NCBI RefSeq assembly: GCF_000507245.1
Contig: NC_023035.1
Coordinates: forward strand, 3,577,570-3,641,569
DNA from: Salinispira pacifica
GTDB taxonomy: Bacteria > Spirochaetota > Spirochaetia > DSM-27196 > Salinispiraceae
Direction of reading: 5' to 3'
DNA: 64,000 nt
The notes beneath the pieces are model-generated. The model did no database searches and was not told the origin of the DNA. It saw only the letters and a program-made list of their open reading frames with translations. The translations under genes and the position numbers were made by a program. This document shows positions 52,220-60,548 of the stretch, one piece after another. Position 1 is the stretch's first letter. The number at the start of each line of letters is the position of its first letter.

Positions 52220-53611
52220 ATGAAAACAGACTTTCTGGTGATTGGTGCCGGTTCAGGCGGAATTACGGCAGCTGTAACCGCAGCAGGGTTCGGCAAGAAG
52301 GTGCTGCTGGTGGACAAGAACCTCCCCGGCGGGGAATGCACCTGGTCCGGCTGCGTACCCAGCAAAGCCCTGATTCATCAGGCTCATGTAAGTCATATTG
52401 CCTCGCAACAGGTACCGGGGTTTAAACCTGATACCCGTAAAGCCATGGCCCATGTTCATGACGTGCGGAATACCGTCTACTCCCATGAAAGCCCCGAGGC
52501 CCTGGCGGACATGAACATTGAGTTTTTGCAGGGCCATGCACGGTTTATCGATCCCCATACCGTAGAAGTGGGAGAGAACCGGATCCAGGCCTCCAGGATC
52601 ATTGTAGCAAGCGGGTCTTCGGCGTTCATCCCTCCGGTAAAAGGTCTCACCGGGCTTCCGTATCTTACAAATGAGAACATGTTTGAACTGGAAGATCTTC
52701 CCGATTCCATGATTGTTCTGGGGGGAGGCCCCATAGGAATAGAACTTGCTCAGGCTCTCAACCGCCTGGGCGTACGGGTGGAACTGGTGGAGATGGCCGA
52801 ACGCATTCTTCCCAGAGAGGAAGCTGAGTTCGCCCTGCCCCTCAGCGGCAAACTGGAAACTGAAGGGGTGAAGATCCATGCCGGAACCCGTGCAGTGAGC
52901 GCAGAACAAACCTCTTCAGGGGTAAGGTTAACCTGCCAAAACGCTGCAAATGAGGAGCTGAGCCTGGAAGCAGAACACATACTGGTTGCGGTAGGCAGGA
53001 CCGCAAATGCAGAGCACCTCAACCTTGAGGCAGCCCGGGTGGAGTACACGCCCAAGGGAATTTCGGTAAACCGGAAAATGCAGACCAGTCAGAAACACAT
53101 TTATGCCATAGGCGATGTTGTCGGCCCCTGGCTGTTTTCACATATGGCGAACACCCAGGGAATTCAGGCTGTTCAGAACGCCATCCTCCCGTGGAAACGC
53201 AACGTGAGCAGCGAGACTCCGGTGTGGGTCACGTATACCGAACCCGAGCTGGCCAGGGCGGGGATGAGCGAAGACGAAGCCCGGAAAGCCCACGGAAATT
53301 CCATCAGGATGTACCATTTCGATATGAATGATCTTGATCGGACCAGAACCGGAGGACCAAGCATCGAACGGGTGAAGCTGATCCTGGACAGGCGCGGACG
53401 GATTCTGGGAGCAAGCATCCTGGCGGACAGAGCAGGAGAGATGATAGGTGAAATTCAGGTAATCAGAAAACTGAAAGCAAATTTCGGAAAGCTTGCGGGA
53501 ATTGTGCACCCCTACCCCAGCTATTCGGAAGTATTCCAGAAAATTGGAAAGCGGGTGGTTGTGGACAACCTTCTCAATCACCCTCTCGTTAAGTTGTTCA
53601 GGAAAAAATAG
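52220..53611 (+). CDS. Pyridine nucleotide-disulfide oxidoreductase (mercuric-reductase-like)
   Basis: This 463-residue class I flavoprotein disulfide reductase has FAD binding LVIGAGSGGITAAV, the redox-active pair Cys40/Cys45 (GECTWSGCVPSK), NAD binding IVLGGGPIGIELAQAL, IYAIGDVVG and a C-terminal HPYPSYSEVF in place of the usual HP-T-xSE. No N-terminal HMA domain or terminal Cys pair is present, so true mercuric reductase activity is unlikely. ATG 52220 is preceded by AGGAGCGTAAT. It precedes the MarR gene by two bases, so it is likely co-transcribed with it. Confidence 0.88.
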   Translation: MKTDFLVIGAGSGGITAAVTAAGFGKKVLLVDKNLPGGECTWSGCVPSKALIHQAHVSHIASQQVPGFKPDTRKAMAHVHDVRNTVYSHESPEALADMNIEFLQGHARFIDPHTVEVGENRIQASRIIVASGSSAFIPPVKGLTGLPYLTNENMFELEDLPDSMIVLGGGPIGIELAQALNRLGVRVELVEMAERILPREEAEFALPLSGKLETEGVKIHAGTRAVSAEQTSSGVRLTCQNAANEELSLEAEHILVAVGRTANAEHLNLEAARVEYTPKGISVNRKMQTSQKHIYAIGDVVGPWLFSHMANTQGIQAVQNAILPWKRNVSSETPVWVTYTEPELARAGMSEDEARKAHGNSIRMYHFDMNDLDRTRTGGPSIERVKLILDRRGRILGASILADRAGEMIGEIQVIRKLKANFGKLAGIVHPYPSYSEVFQKIGKRVVVDNLLNHPLVKLFRKK

Positions 53612-53613
53612 GA

Positions 53614-54090
53614 ATGATACGGGAAGAGTATAAATTGGAGAATCAGCTTTGCTTCAGGGTACACCGCCTATCCCGTCTTTTTATTAAGATGTATCAACCT
53701 CTGTTGAATCGGCTTGGAATTACCTACCCTCAATATCTGGTGCTTCTGGTGCTTTGGGAACGGGGAAGCATTGATTATCAGGAGCTGGCCGACCGTCTGG
53801 AGCTGAAAACCGGTACCCTGACACCGATCATTCAGCGTCTGGAGAAAATGGATCTGGTCCGGCGAAGCAAAAACCCCGTCGATATGCGAAAAACTGCCGT
53901 GTCTCTCCGGGACGGGGGAATCGCTATGAAAGAGAAACTGGAGGATCATGCCGAGGAGCTGAGCAAACTCCTGGACAACCTGGATACAGGCAGATATGAA
54001 AACTTTGCAAAAATGGTTGATCAGGTTACAGATGATTTTTTCCGGCTGGGGTCCTATATCTCAGAGTATGAAAGCCAATATGAAAAATAG
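53614..54090 (+). CDS. MarR/OhrR-type regulator
   Basis: This 158-residue winged-helix protein has the OhrR-like N-terminus LENQLCFRVHRLSRLF with Cys13 at the position of the redox-sensing Cys15 of B. subtilis OhrR, then TYPQYLVLLVLWERG, and the wing KTGTLTPIIQRLEKMDLVRR. Such regulators sense organic peroxides. It follows the disulfide oxidoreductase at two bases, and no ohr gene is present nearby; DUF1499 and a CGCAxxGCC protein follow. Confidence 0.87.
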   Translation: MIREEYKLENQLCFRVHRLSRLFIKMYQPLLNRLGITYPQYLVLLVLWERGSIDYQELADRLELKTGTLTPIIQRLEKMDLVRRSKNPVDMRKTAVSLRDGGIAMKEKLEDHAEELSKLLDNLDTGRYENFAKMVDQVTDDFFRLGSYISEYESQYEK

Positions 54091-54151
54091 GGAAATAAAA
54101 GATAATCCTAAGACCGGGCAGCAAAGCCCCACATTACACAGGAGAATACGT

Positions 54152-54616
54152 ATGATCGTACTTTATGTCATCGGAGCCCTCATTGCAGCGGGGGCAATTC
54201 ACATGATCGTTCAGAACAACCGAATTCCCCGGAACATCGGAGGGCAGGACGGACAGCTTTCACCAATGCCCGCATCACCCAACGCCGTAGCCAGCTATGC
54301 ACAAAGTGAGGATAAAAAAGTAGATCCCCTGCCGCTTTTTGAATCTGCACCCCGTACCCTCGATTTGCTGAAGCAAATCCTGTCCGAACACGGCGCTGAA
54401 ATTATCAGCTCCGATGAGCGGTATATTCATGCCGTCTATACCACCCCGGGTATGAAATTTAAGGATGATGTGGAGTTTCTCATACTAGAGGATAAGAACA
54501 TTGTGGATTTTCGCAGCGCTTCCAGAGTCGGTCAGTCGGATATGGGTGTTAACCGCAAGAGATACGCCCGAATCCGAAGCCGCTATCTGGAGCTGTCCGG
54601 GAATCAGCAGCAGTGA
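54152..54616 (+). CDS. DUF1499-family membrane-anchored protein
   Basis: The ATG at 54152 follows ACAGGAGAATACGT. Residues ~2-20 form one membrane anchor (IVLYVIGALIAAGAIHMIV); the rest (PLPLFESAPRTLDLLKQIL, FKDDVEFLILEDKNIVDFRS, VNRKRYARIRSRYLEL) is the DUF1499 domain, usually periplasmic or lipid-exposed. An earlier start (53996) overlaps the MarR gene and is not preferred. Function unknown; its stop overlaps the next gene's GTG. Confidence 0.82.
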   Translation: MIVLYVIGALIAAGAIHMIVQNNRIPRNIGGQDGQLSPMPASPNAVASYAQSEDKKVDPLPLFESAPRTLDLLKQILSEHGAEIISSDERYIHAVYTTPGMKFKDDVEFLILEDKNIVDFRSASRVGQSDMGVNRKRYARIRSRYLELSGNQQQ

Positions 54617-55056
54617 ACCCTGAAAAAGAGCAGCCCCGGATCGGCGGGCCATTTTCTGCCGAACTCTCAACAGGAAGCGCCGCCCGGAGGCGGGCGGAAG
54701 AGCTGTTTTTTACCCGCAAAAGTCTCGACTCAGGCAGGATCAGAAAACCCAGAGTTAATTGTGCCGAGGCGTTGCTGAGAGCATATCTTGGGGATAATGC
54801 GGAGCTTCCCGCACAAGCCGAGGATTTTCATGAACTGGGATATGGAAATGCCGATGGCGGCCGCTGCGGCGCCATGGTGGCCGGTGAACATATTCTGAAG
54901 CTCCGCTCTCCCGGGGAGAGGGAGCGGTTCATGGAAAACTTTTCAGCTGAGGCAGGAGAAATTCACTGCAGAAGCATCAAAAGGCATACCGGGACCAGCT
55001 GCGCACAGTGTGTCTCCATCGCCGCCTCCCTGCTGGACAGCATGTTGTCCCCCTGA
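54613..55056 (+). CDS. C-GCAxxG-C-C family redox protein
   Basis: This 147-residue protein carries the Cys pattern that names the family: NCAEALL, then GGRCGAMVAG, then IHC and CAQC, i.e. five cysteines positioned as in putative redox-active metal-binding proteins (C-GCAxxG-C-C). The GTG start overlaps the DUF1499 stop (GTGA). It ends ten bases before the convergent oxyR end. Cofactor unknown. Confidence 0.83.
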   Translation: MNPEKEQPRIGGPFSAELSTGSAARRRAEELFFTRKSLDSGRIRKPRVNCAEALLRAYLGDNAELPAQAEDFHELGYGNADGGRCGAMVAGEHILKLRSPGERERFMENFSAEAGEIHCRSIKRHTGTSCAQCVSIAASLLDSMLSP

Positions 55057-55065
55057 AGAATCTCA

Positions 55066-55989
55066 TCACTCTATACATCCGTTTTCCAGAGGCCTCAACG
55101 ACATGCTTCCCAGGCAGTAGCTGCTGATTAACTCCGCCAACTCATTCAAGAGATTCAGGCGGGGGTGTGTGCGCCGGTACAATAGGGCGATATCCCTGCC
55201 GAAATCCGCATCGGCAACAGGAATATAGGAAATTCCCTCCTCAGGTTTGGAAGGCACCGCAAGCTGGGGTATCAGAGTGATACCCGTCCCCATCCGTACC
55301 ATCTGCCTCAGGGTTTCGATGCCTGTAGCCCGGTACTTCTCCCTCTCCCGGGCCCCATAGCGAAGACACAGATCCAGAGCCTGATCCCTGAAGCAGTGTC
55401 CGTCGCTGAGCAGCAGCATCTCCTGACCGTCCAGGTCTTTCACCGCAATTTCCTCCCGTTGCCCCCATGGATGCCGGGATGGAACCGCAACCACAAAACT
55501 TTCCCGGAATATGGGCACCACGCAGTTCTGGGCTTCCTCCTGGGGCAGTGCCAGGAACGCACAGTCCAGTTCGCCGTTTGCAAGCTTTGCCTGGAGCTCT
55601 GCGCTTTGCTCTTCCAGCAGATAAATTTCCAGATCCGGATATGTTTCGCTGATTTTTCGGGCTATCCGGGGGAACAGCCATGGTCCCAGAGTGGGAAAGA
55701 TACCCACCCGCAGGGTACCCGAGTAAGGATCCCTTGCAGCGTTGGCTTTCTGTTCCAGCTCCTGGACTCCCCGAAGGATTTTTTCCGCCACCTGCAAAGC
55801 TTCGCTGCCGAAATCGGTGAGAAGCACCGACCGGGTGTGCCGTTCAAAAAGAGGATGCCCCAGTTCCTCCTCCAGCTTTTTGATCTGTCCGCTCAATGTC
55901 GGCTGACTTACATTGCAGCGCAGGGCAGCGGCCCGGAACTGACCCAGCTGGGCAACCGCCTGAAAGTATTCTATATCACGTATATTCAA
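55066..55989 (-). CDS. oxyR: OxyR, hydrogen-peroxide-sensing LysR regulator
   Basis: This 307-residue LysR protein has an N-terminal HTH (IEYFQAVAQLGQFRAAA, CNVSQPTLSGQIKKLEEELG) and a regulatory domain with Cys199 (SDGHCFRDQ) and Cys208 (ALDLCLR), exactly the numbering of the E. coli OxyR disulfide pair. It is divergent from ahpC, with 111 bp between the starts, as in many OxyR regulons. It activates peroxide defence on oxidation. Confidence 0.95.
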   Translation of the reverse strand: MNIRDIEYFQAVAQLGQFRAAALRCNVSQPTLSGQIKKLEEELGHPLFERHTRSVLLTDFGSEALQVAEKILRGVQELEQKANAARDPYSGTLRVGIFPTLGPWLFPRIARKISETYPDLEIYLLEEQSAELQAKLANGELDCAFLALPQEEAQNCVVPIFRESFVVAVPSRHPWGQREEIAVKDLDGQEMLLLSDGHCFRDQALDLCLRYGAREREKYRATGIETLRQMVRMGTGITLIPQLAVPSKPEEGISYIPVADADFGRDIALLYRRTHPRLNLLNELAELISSYCLGSMSLRPLENGCIE

Positions 55990-56100
55990 TCTATCCCCCG
56001 GATAATTCGCTATTACCTATCAATCATATAAAAACAAACGATTTTACACGAACATATCATCTATGAGATAAGGTATCAACAAACAATCAAGGAGCATCAT
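55990..56100. promoter_or_regulatory. Divergent oxyR-ahpC control region
   Basis: It contains repeated GATA/CTAT half-sites (GATAATTCGCTATTACCTAT around 56000-56019 and ATCATCTATGAGATAAGG around 56058) resembling the ATAG-N7-CTAT spacing of OxyR operators. Exact register is uncertain. AAGGAGCATCAT is the ahpC ribosome binding site. Confidence 0.5.
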
Positions 56101-56667
56101 ATGACGAGCATCATCAATAGCAAGCTGCCTGAATTTGAAGTACAGGCTTTCCATCAGGGCGAAGTAAAAACCGTTTCACACAATGATCTGAAAGGTAAAT
56201 GGTCTGTATTCTTCTTTTACCCGGCAGACTTTTCCTTTGTTTGCCCTACTGAACTGGGAGACATGGCGGATATGTATCCTGAATTCCAGGAGATGGGAGT
56301 GGAAATTTACTCTGTAAGCACAGACACCCATTTTGTACACAAGGCATGGCACGACACCTCAGACACCATTGCAAAGATCACATACCCCATGCTGGCCGAT
56401 CCCACCGGCGCACTTTCCCGGGCGTTCGGCGTGTATATTGAAGAGGAAGGCATGGCATATCGGGGTACGTTCCTTGTGAACCCCGAAGGGGAAATCAAGA
56501 TTGCGGAAATTAACGACAACGGAATCGGACGGAACGCCGATGAGCTGAAACGGAAGGTTCAGGCCGCACAGTTTATTGCCGCACATCCCGATGAAGTATG
56601 TCCCTCCAAATGGGAACCGGGCGGTGAAACACTGGAACCCGGCCTGGAACTGGTAGGTAAAATTTAA
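56101..56667 (+). CDS. ahpC: Alkyl hydroperoxide reductase, peroxiredoxin subunit
   Basis: This 188-residue typical 2-Cys peroxiredoxin has peroxidatic Cys48 in FVCPTELGD, resolving Cys167 in EVCPSKWEPG, and the YF-type C-terminal GG(E)TLEPGLELVGKI. It reduces H2O2, organic peroxides and peroxynitrite using AhpF. Expected to be OxyR-activated. A terminator-like hairpin separates it from ahpF. Confidence 0.97.
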   Translation: MTSIINSKLPEFEVQAFHQGEVKTVSHNDLKGKWSVFFFYPADFSFVCPTELGDMADMYPEFQEMGVEIYSVSTDTHFVHKAWHDTSDTIAKITYPMLADPTGALSRAFGVYIEEEGMAYRGTFLVNPEGEIKIAEINDNGIGRNADELKRKVQAAQFIAAHPDEVCPSKWEPGGETLEPGLELVGKI

Positions 56668-56684
56668 TATCTCCGGCCGCTCCC

Positions 56685-56721
56685 GATCCTCCCGGCACAG
56701 CGCCGGAGAGGATCTTCTTTT
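56685..56721 (+). terminator. Hairpin with T-run between ahpC and ahpF
   Basis: GATCCTCCCGGC-ACAGC-GCCGG-A-GAGGATC: a 12-bp stem with one bulge, followed by TTCTTTT. It lies 17 bp after the ahpC stop and 18 bp before the ahpF start. It could attenuate transcription so that AhpC is made in excess over AhpF. Confidence 0.75.
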
Positions 56722-56738
56722 AAAATAGGAACCTTATT

Positions 56739-58307
56739 ATGCTTAACTCAAAAATACAGGAACAGTTGAAAGATGTTTTCTCCGAGCTTGAAGGCCGGGT
56801 TGCTCTGGAGTACGCCTCCTCGGAACATTCCAAAGAGGATGAACTGGTAACCATGCTGGAAGATGTTGCCTCTCTCTCGGATCAGATTGAAGCCGTCCAG
56901 GGTGATTTCAGCCACGACGCACCATGGTTCCGCATTGTACATAATGATACGGATACGGGAATTCGGTTTACCGGAGTCCCCGGAGGTCATGAGTTCACCT
57001 CCCTCATTCTGGCCATCCTTCACAGCGACGGGAAAGGTAAACTGCCGGATTCCCCATCCATTCGGAGAATCGGGGCAATACAGGGTCCTGTGAGCATCAG
57101 AACCTTTGTTTCCCTGTCTTGCACCAACTGTCCGGATGTGGTGCAGGCATTGAACCTTGCGGCGGTGTATAACCCTGATATCGAGCATCACACCATCGTC
57201 GGGGACTTTGCTCAGGATGAAATAGAACGGCTGGGAGTTCAGGGAGTACCGGCGGTATTCCATGGTGACACCCTGATCCATTCCGGCCGATCCAGTCTGG
57301 CTGAACTGCTTCCGGTGCTGGAAAACACATTCGGCCGGAAGGAAAGCGGTCCGATGGAAGCTGTTGAAATACCGGCGGTGGAAGTTGCCGTCATCGGCGG
57401 CGGACCTGCAGGATGCGCCGCAGCCATCTATTCCGGCCGAAAAGGACTGAAAACCGCCATCATTGCCTCCCGCATCGGCGGACAGGTGAACGACACCGCA
57501 GATATTTCCAATTTCATTTCGGTATCGGAAACCACCGGCAGCAAACTCAGTGCCGATCTACGGAAGCACAGCGGGGAGTATGACATTCAGATTTTCGAAG
57601 GACGGAATGTACATTCCGTGGAAACCGCCGGAACCAACGGCTCTGAGTTCCACCGCATCTTCAGCGACAGCGGGGAAGTGTTCAGCGCCGAACAGCTCAT
57701 TATTACAAGCGGAGCATCCTGGAGAAAACTGGGGGTTCCCGGTGAAGATGAATACATCGGTCGTGGCGTTGCCTTCTGCCCCCACTGCGACGGTCCGTTT
57801 TTTGCAGGAAAGGATGTGGCGGTTATCGGCGGAGGAAACTCAGGGGTTGAGGCGGCTATTGATCTGGCGGGAACCTGCAAGAGCATCACCCTCATAGAAT
57901 TCCTGGATGAATTAAAGGCGGATTCGGTGCTTACTGCAAAACTGAAGAGTCTGGATAATGTTGAAATTATCACCTCCGCACGGACCACTGAAATTCTGGG
58001 GGACGGAAAAGCGGTGACCGGAATCAAACTTGAAGACCGAAGCAGCGGGGAAGTCCGGTCCTTGAATCTTCATGGGGCTTTCGTCCAAATCGGACTTCTT
58101 CCCAACAGCAGTGAATACCATGATCACGTGAAGGTGAACCGGTACGGCGAAATTGAAGTGGACACCCACGGACGCACCAGCGTCCCCGGCATGTATGCAG
58201 CCGGAGATGTCACCACCAGCCCCTATAAACAAATTGTCATTGCAATGGGGGACGGAGCCAAAGCGGCTCTTACCGCATTCGATGACCGGATCAGAGGCAG
58301 GGTGTAG
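56739..58307 (+). CDS. ahpF: Alkyl hydroperoxide reductase, flavoprotein subunit
   Basis: This 522-residue AhpF has two tandem thioredoxin folds at the N-terminus with the redox pair Cys128/Cys131 (SLSCTNCPDVV), then a thioredoxin-reductase-like part with FAD and NAD sites (VIGGGPAGCAAAIY; VIGGGNSGVEAAI) and Cys347/Cys350 (FCPHCDGP). It transfers electrons from NADH to AhpC. Start ATG 56739 follows AATAGGAACC. Confidence 0.97.
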   Translation: MLNSKIQEQLKDVFSELEGRVALEYASSEHSKEDELVTMLEDVASLSDQIEAVQGDFSHDAPWFRIVHNDTDTGIRFTGVPGGHEFTSLILAILHSDGKGKLPDSPSIRRIGAIQGPVSIRTFVSLSCTNCPDVVQALNLAAVYNPDIEHHTIVGDFAQDEIERLGVQGVPAVFHGDTLIHSGRSSLAELLPVLENTFGRKESGPMEAVEIPAVEVAVIGGGPAGCAAAIYSGRKGLKTAIIASRIGGQVNDTADISNFISVSETTGSKLSADLRKHSGEYDIQIFEGRNVHSVETAGTNGSEFHRIFSDSGEVFSAEQLIITSGASWRKLGVPGEDEYIGRGVAFCPHCDGPFFAGKDVAVIGGGNSGVEAAIDLAGTCKSITLIEFLDELKADSVLTAKLKSLDNVEIITSARTTEILGDGKAVTGIKLEDRSSGEVRSLNLHGAFVQIGLLPNSSEYHDHVKVNRYGEIEVDTHGRTSVPGMYAAGDVTTSPYKQIVIAMGDGAKAALTAFDDRIRGRV

Positions 58308-58392
58308 TTCGATACAAAACCTCATACATATGAAATTTTGACGCGGCATATACAGGGTATATAATTAGATGCTAAGCAATTAAGGAGGTTTT

Positions 58393-60417
58393 ATGAAAAT
58401 GGTGAAGAGTCTGAGTGCTCTGGTTCTGGCAGTAATGCTGATTGCAGCATGTCAGACCCCGGACGGAACGGTTGAGACTCCGGCAAACACATCCGGAGAA
58501 ACCGTATTTACTATGCAGCTGCTGCATTTTGCGGATATTGACGGGAACGAAGAAAGAGCCTTACAGGCAGTGGAAAATTTCTCCGCTCTTATACACGCCT
58601 TCCGCAACGACAATATGTACGGCGATTCCACACTGATCGTCAGTTCCGGGGACAACATCATTCCCGGACCCAGATTTTATGCGGCGGAGCAGTCTGCGGT
58701 TCGAAGCGTAACAGGATCCAATGAGCCCGGCCATGCAGATGTTGCGTTCCTGAATGCCATGGGAGTCCAGGCTTCGGCAATGGGCAACCACGACCTGGAT
58801 GCAGGTCCCGGAGAATTGGCAGACGCCCTCTCTGCGGAATCCGGCGGCGGAGCGGAATTTTCCGGCGCCTCCTTCCCCTATCTTTCGGTGAACCTGGATT
58901 TCAGCACCGAAGGTGACTTTGAAGGAATGCTGGGAACCGACGGAAACACTGTGGAAGAACTTGCCGCCAAAGTGGCGGGCTACGCTGTGGCACGGGTAAA
59001 TGGTGAAACCGTTGGGATAATCGGTGCATCCACCCCGCTTCTGGATACCATTACCAGTACCGGGGGAATCACGGTGAAGCCGTCCTCCGGTGATGTATCG
59101 GAGCTTGCTGAAATCATTCAGTCAGCTGCAGATTCACTGAAGGGTATGGGTGTGAACAAGATCATTCTTCTTGCTCATATGCAGCAGATATCAGTTGAAA
59201 AGGAACTTGCCGGCATGCTGGAAGGGGTGGATGTCATTGTGGCCGGGGGATCCAACACCCGACTGGGCGACAACACCGATACGCTCTTTCCTGGGGATGA
59301 CGGCTTTGACGACACATACCCTCTTCTCACCAAGGATGCAGGCGGCGATCCCGTGGCCATTGTGAACGTTGACGGTGACTATAAATATCTGGGTCGTCTG
59401 GTTGTGGGTTTTGATGACATGGGTGTTATAAACACCGACAGTCTTGATCCCCAACTGAACGGTGCATGGGCCAGCAGCGATGACAATGTGAGCATGCTGG
59501 GAGGCGATCCCATCCCGGAACTTCTGGCAGTACGTGATGCGGTTCAATCAGTTATCACTTCCCAATTCGGCAATGTGCTGGGTTACACCGATGTATATCT
59601 GGATGGACGGCGAAGCCAGGTGCGAACTCAGGAAACAAACCTTGGAAACCTCAGCGCGGATGCCAACCTCTGGTACGCCAACCAGCTGTCTGAAGACAGA
59701 GTTCATGTCAGCCTGAAAAACGGCGGCGGTATCAGAACCGAAATCGGCGCCGCAGTGGTGCCCCCGGGTACAGTGGACTATTCTCAGGCAACCCTTACCG
59801 CACCTCCGGCGAATGAAACCACCGGTACTGCTGAAGGTGCCGTGACTGAAGGGCATCTGCGCGCTACTCTCAGATTCGATAACGGTCTCGTTACTCTGAA
59901 AGTAACAGCCGCCGAACTGAAAATGCTCCTGGAGCATGGCGTATCCGCAACAGGCCCCGGTGCAACTCCCGGACAATTCCCCCAGATCGGCGGCATGACC
60001 ATGGCCTTCGATCCCGAACTGGAACCCGGCAGCCGTATTACAGAAGTGAGCGTACTCAATGAAGACGGCGGCGTCCTTGACAATGTTGTTCAGAACGGCG
60101 AAATCCAGGGTGATGAAAGCCGGACCTTCCGTCTGGTGACCCTGAATTTTCTGGCTAACGGGGGCGACAGCTATCCCTTTGATGGGCTCAGCGATCCCCA
60201 GCGGATAAACCTGTATGAAGGGATGGGTTTCGGTGAAGAAACCGATTATCCTGACGCAGAATTGGGAAATGATCCCGGCAGCAATAGCAGCTTCAGCTAC
60301 ACAGGCGGAGAGCAGGATGCCCTGGCGGAATATCTGCTGGCCTTCCATTCACGGCCATCCGATGCATACAGCCAGGCTGAAACTGACCGGGCTGATGATA
60401 TGCGGATGATCTACTGA
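58393..60417 (+). CDS. 5'-nucleotidase/2',3'-cyclic phosphodiesterase-like lipoprotein
   Basis: This 674-residue precursor has a lipobox LIAAC (Cys20). The metallophosphatase part follows: QLLHFADIDGNEERA (with Asp-Ile-Asp where most relatives have D-x-H), VSSGDNIIPGP, MGNHDLDAGPGE and LAHMQQ, then the C-terminal 5'-nucleotidase domain (LKNGGGIRTEIG, GVSATGPGATPGQFPQIGG, RLVTLNFLANGGDSYPFD). Such enzymes salvage nucleotides or phosphate in the periplasm. The altered first motif suggests a subgroup with different metal geometry. TAAGGAGGTTTT precedes the ATG. Confidence 0.88.
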   Translation: MKMVKSLSALVLAVMLIAACQTPDGTVETPANTSGETVFTMQLLHFADIDGNEERALQAVENFSALIHAFRNDNMYGDSTLIVSSGDNIIPGPRFYAAEQSAVRSVTGSNEPGHADVAFLNAMGVQASAMGNHDLDAGPGELADALSAESGGGAEFSGASFPYLSVNLDFSTEGDFEGMLGTDGNTVEELAAKVAGYAVARVNGETVGIIGASTPLLDTITSTGGITVKPSSGDVSELAEIIQSAADSLKGMGVNKIILLAHMQQISVEKELAGMLEGVDVIVAGGSNTRLGDNTDTLFPGDDGFDDTYPLLTKDAGGDPVAIVNVDGDYKYLGRLVVGFDDMGVINTDSLDPQLNGAWASSDDNVSMLGGDPIPELLAVRDAVQSVITSQFGNVLGYTDVYLDGRRSQVRTQETNLGNLSADANLWYANQLSEDRVHVSLKNGGGIRTEIGAAVVPPGTVDYSQATLTAPPANETTGTAEGAVTEGHLRATLRFDNGLVTLKVTAAELKMLLEHGVSATGPGATPGQFPQIGGMTMAFDPELEPGSRITEVSVLNEDGGVLDNVVQNGEIQGDESRTFRLVTLNFLANGGDSYPFDGLSDPQRINLYEGMGFGEETDYPDAELGNDPGSNSSFSYTGGEQDALAEYLLAFHSRPSDAYSQAETDRADDMRMIY

Positions 60418-60448
60418 TCCCTCTCTTCATTGAGAGTCCTGACATTCC

Positions 60449-60475
60449 GGGCCGCTCCCTTTACCGGGGCGGCCC
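60449..60475 (+). terminator. GC hairpin after the phosphoesterase gene
   Basis: GGGCCGC-TCCCTTTACCGGG-GCGGCCC: 7-bp stem continued by a partial CCC/GGG inner pairing, no T-run. It lies between convergent genes. Terminator role is tentative. Confidence 0.5.
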
Positions 60476-60548
60476 TGATCAGGCTCCTCTTCCCTGGTGA
60501 ATTACCCGGCCTCGGCGGAATTCCCTGGCTGTCGTTTTCCGGTATCTC

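Noticed and set aside
52220-53611. Mercuric reductase (merA)
   Set aside because: No N-terminal HMA domain, no C-terminal Cys pair and no mer genes; only the generic redox motif is present.
58393-60417. A UshA-type soluble secreted enzyme
   Set aside because: A lipobox at Cys20 makes it a lipoprotein, and the first metal motif differs (DID rather than DxH).
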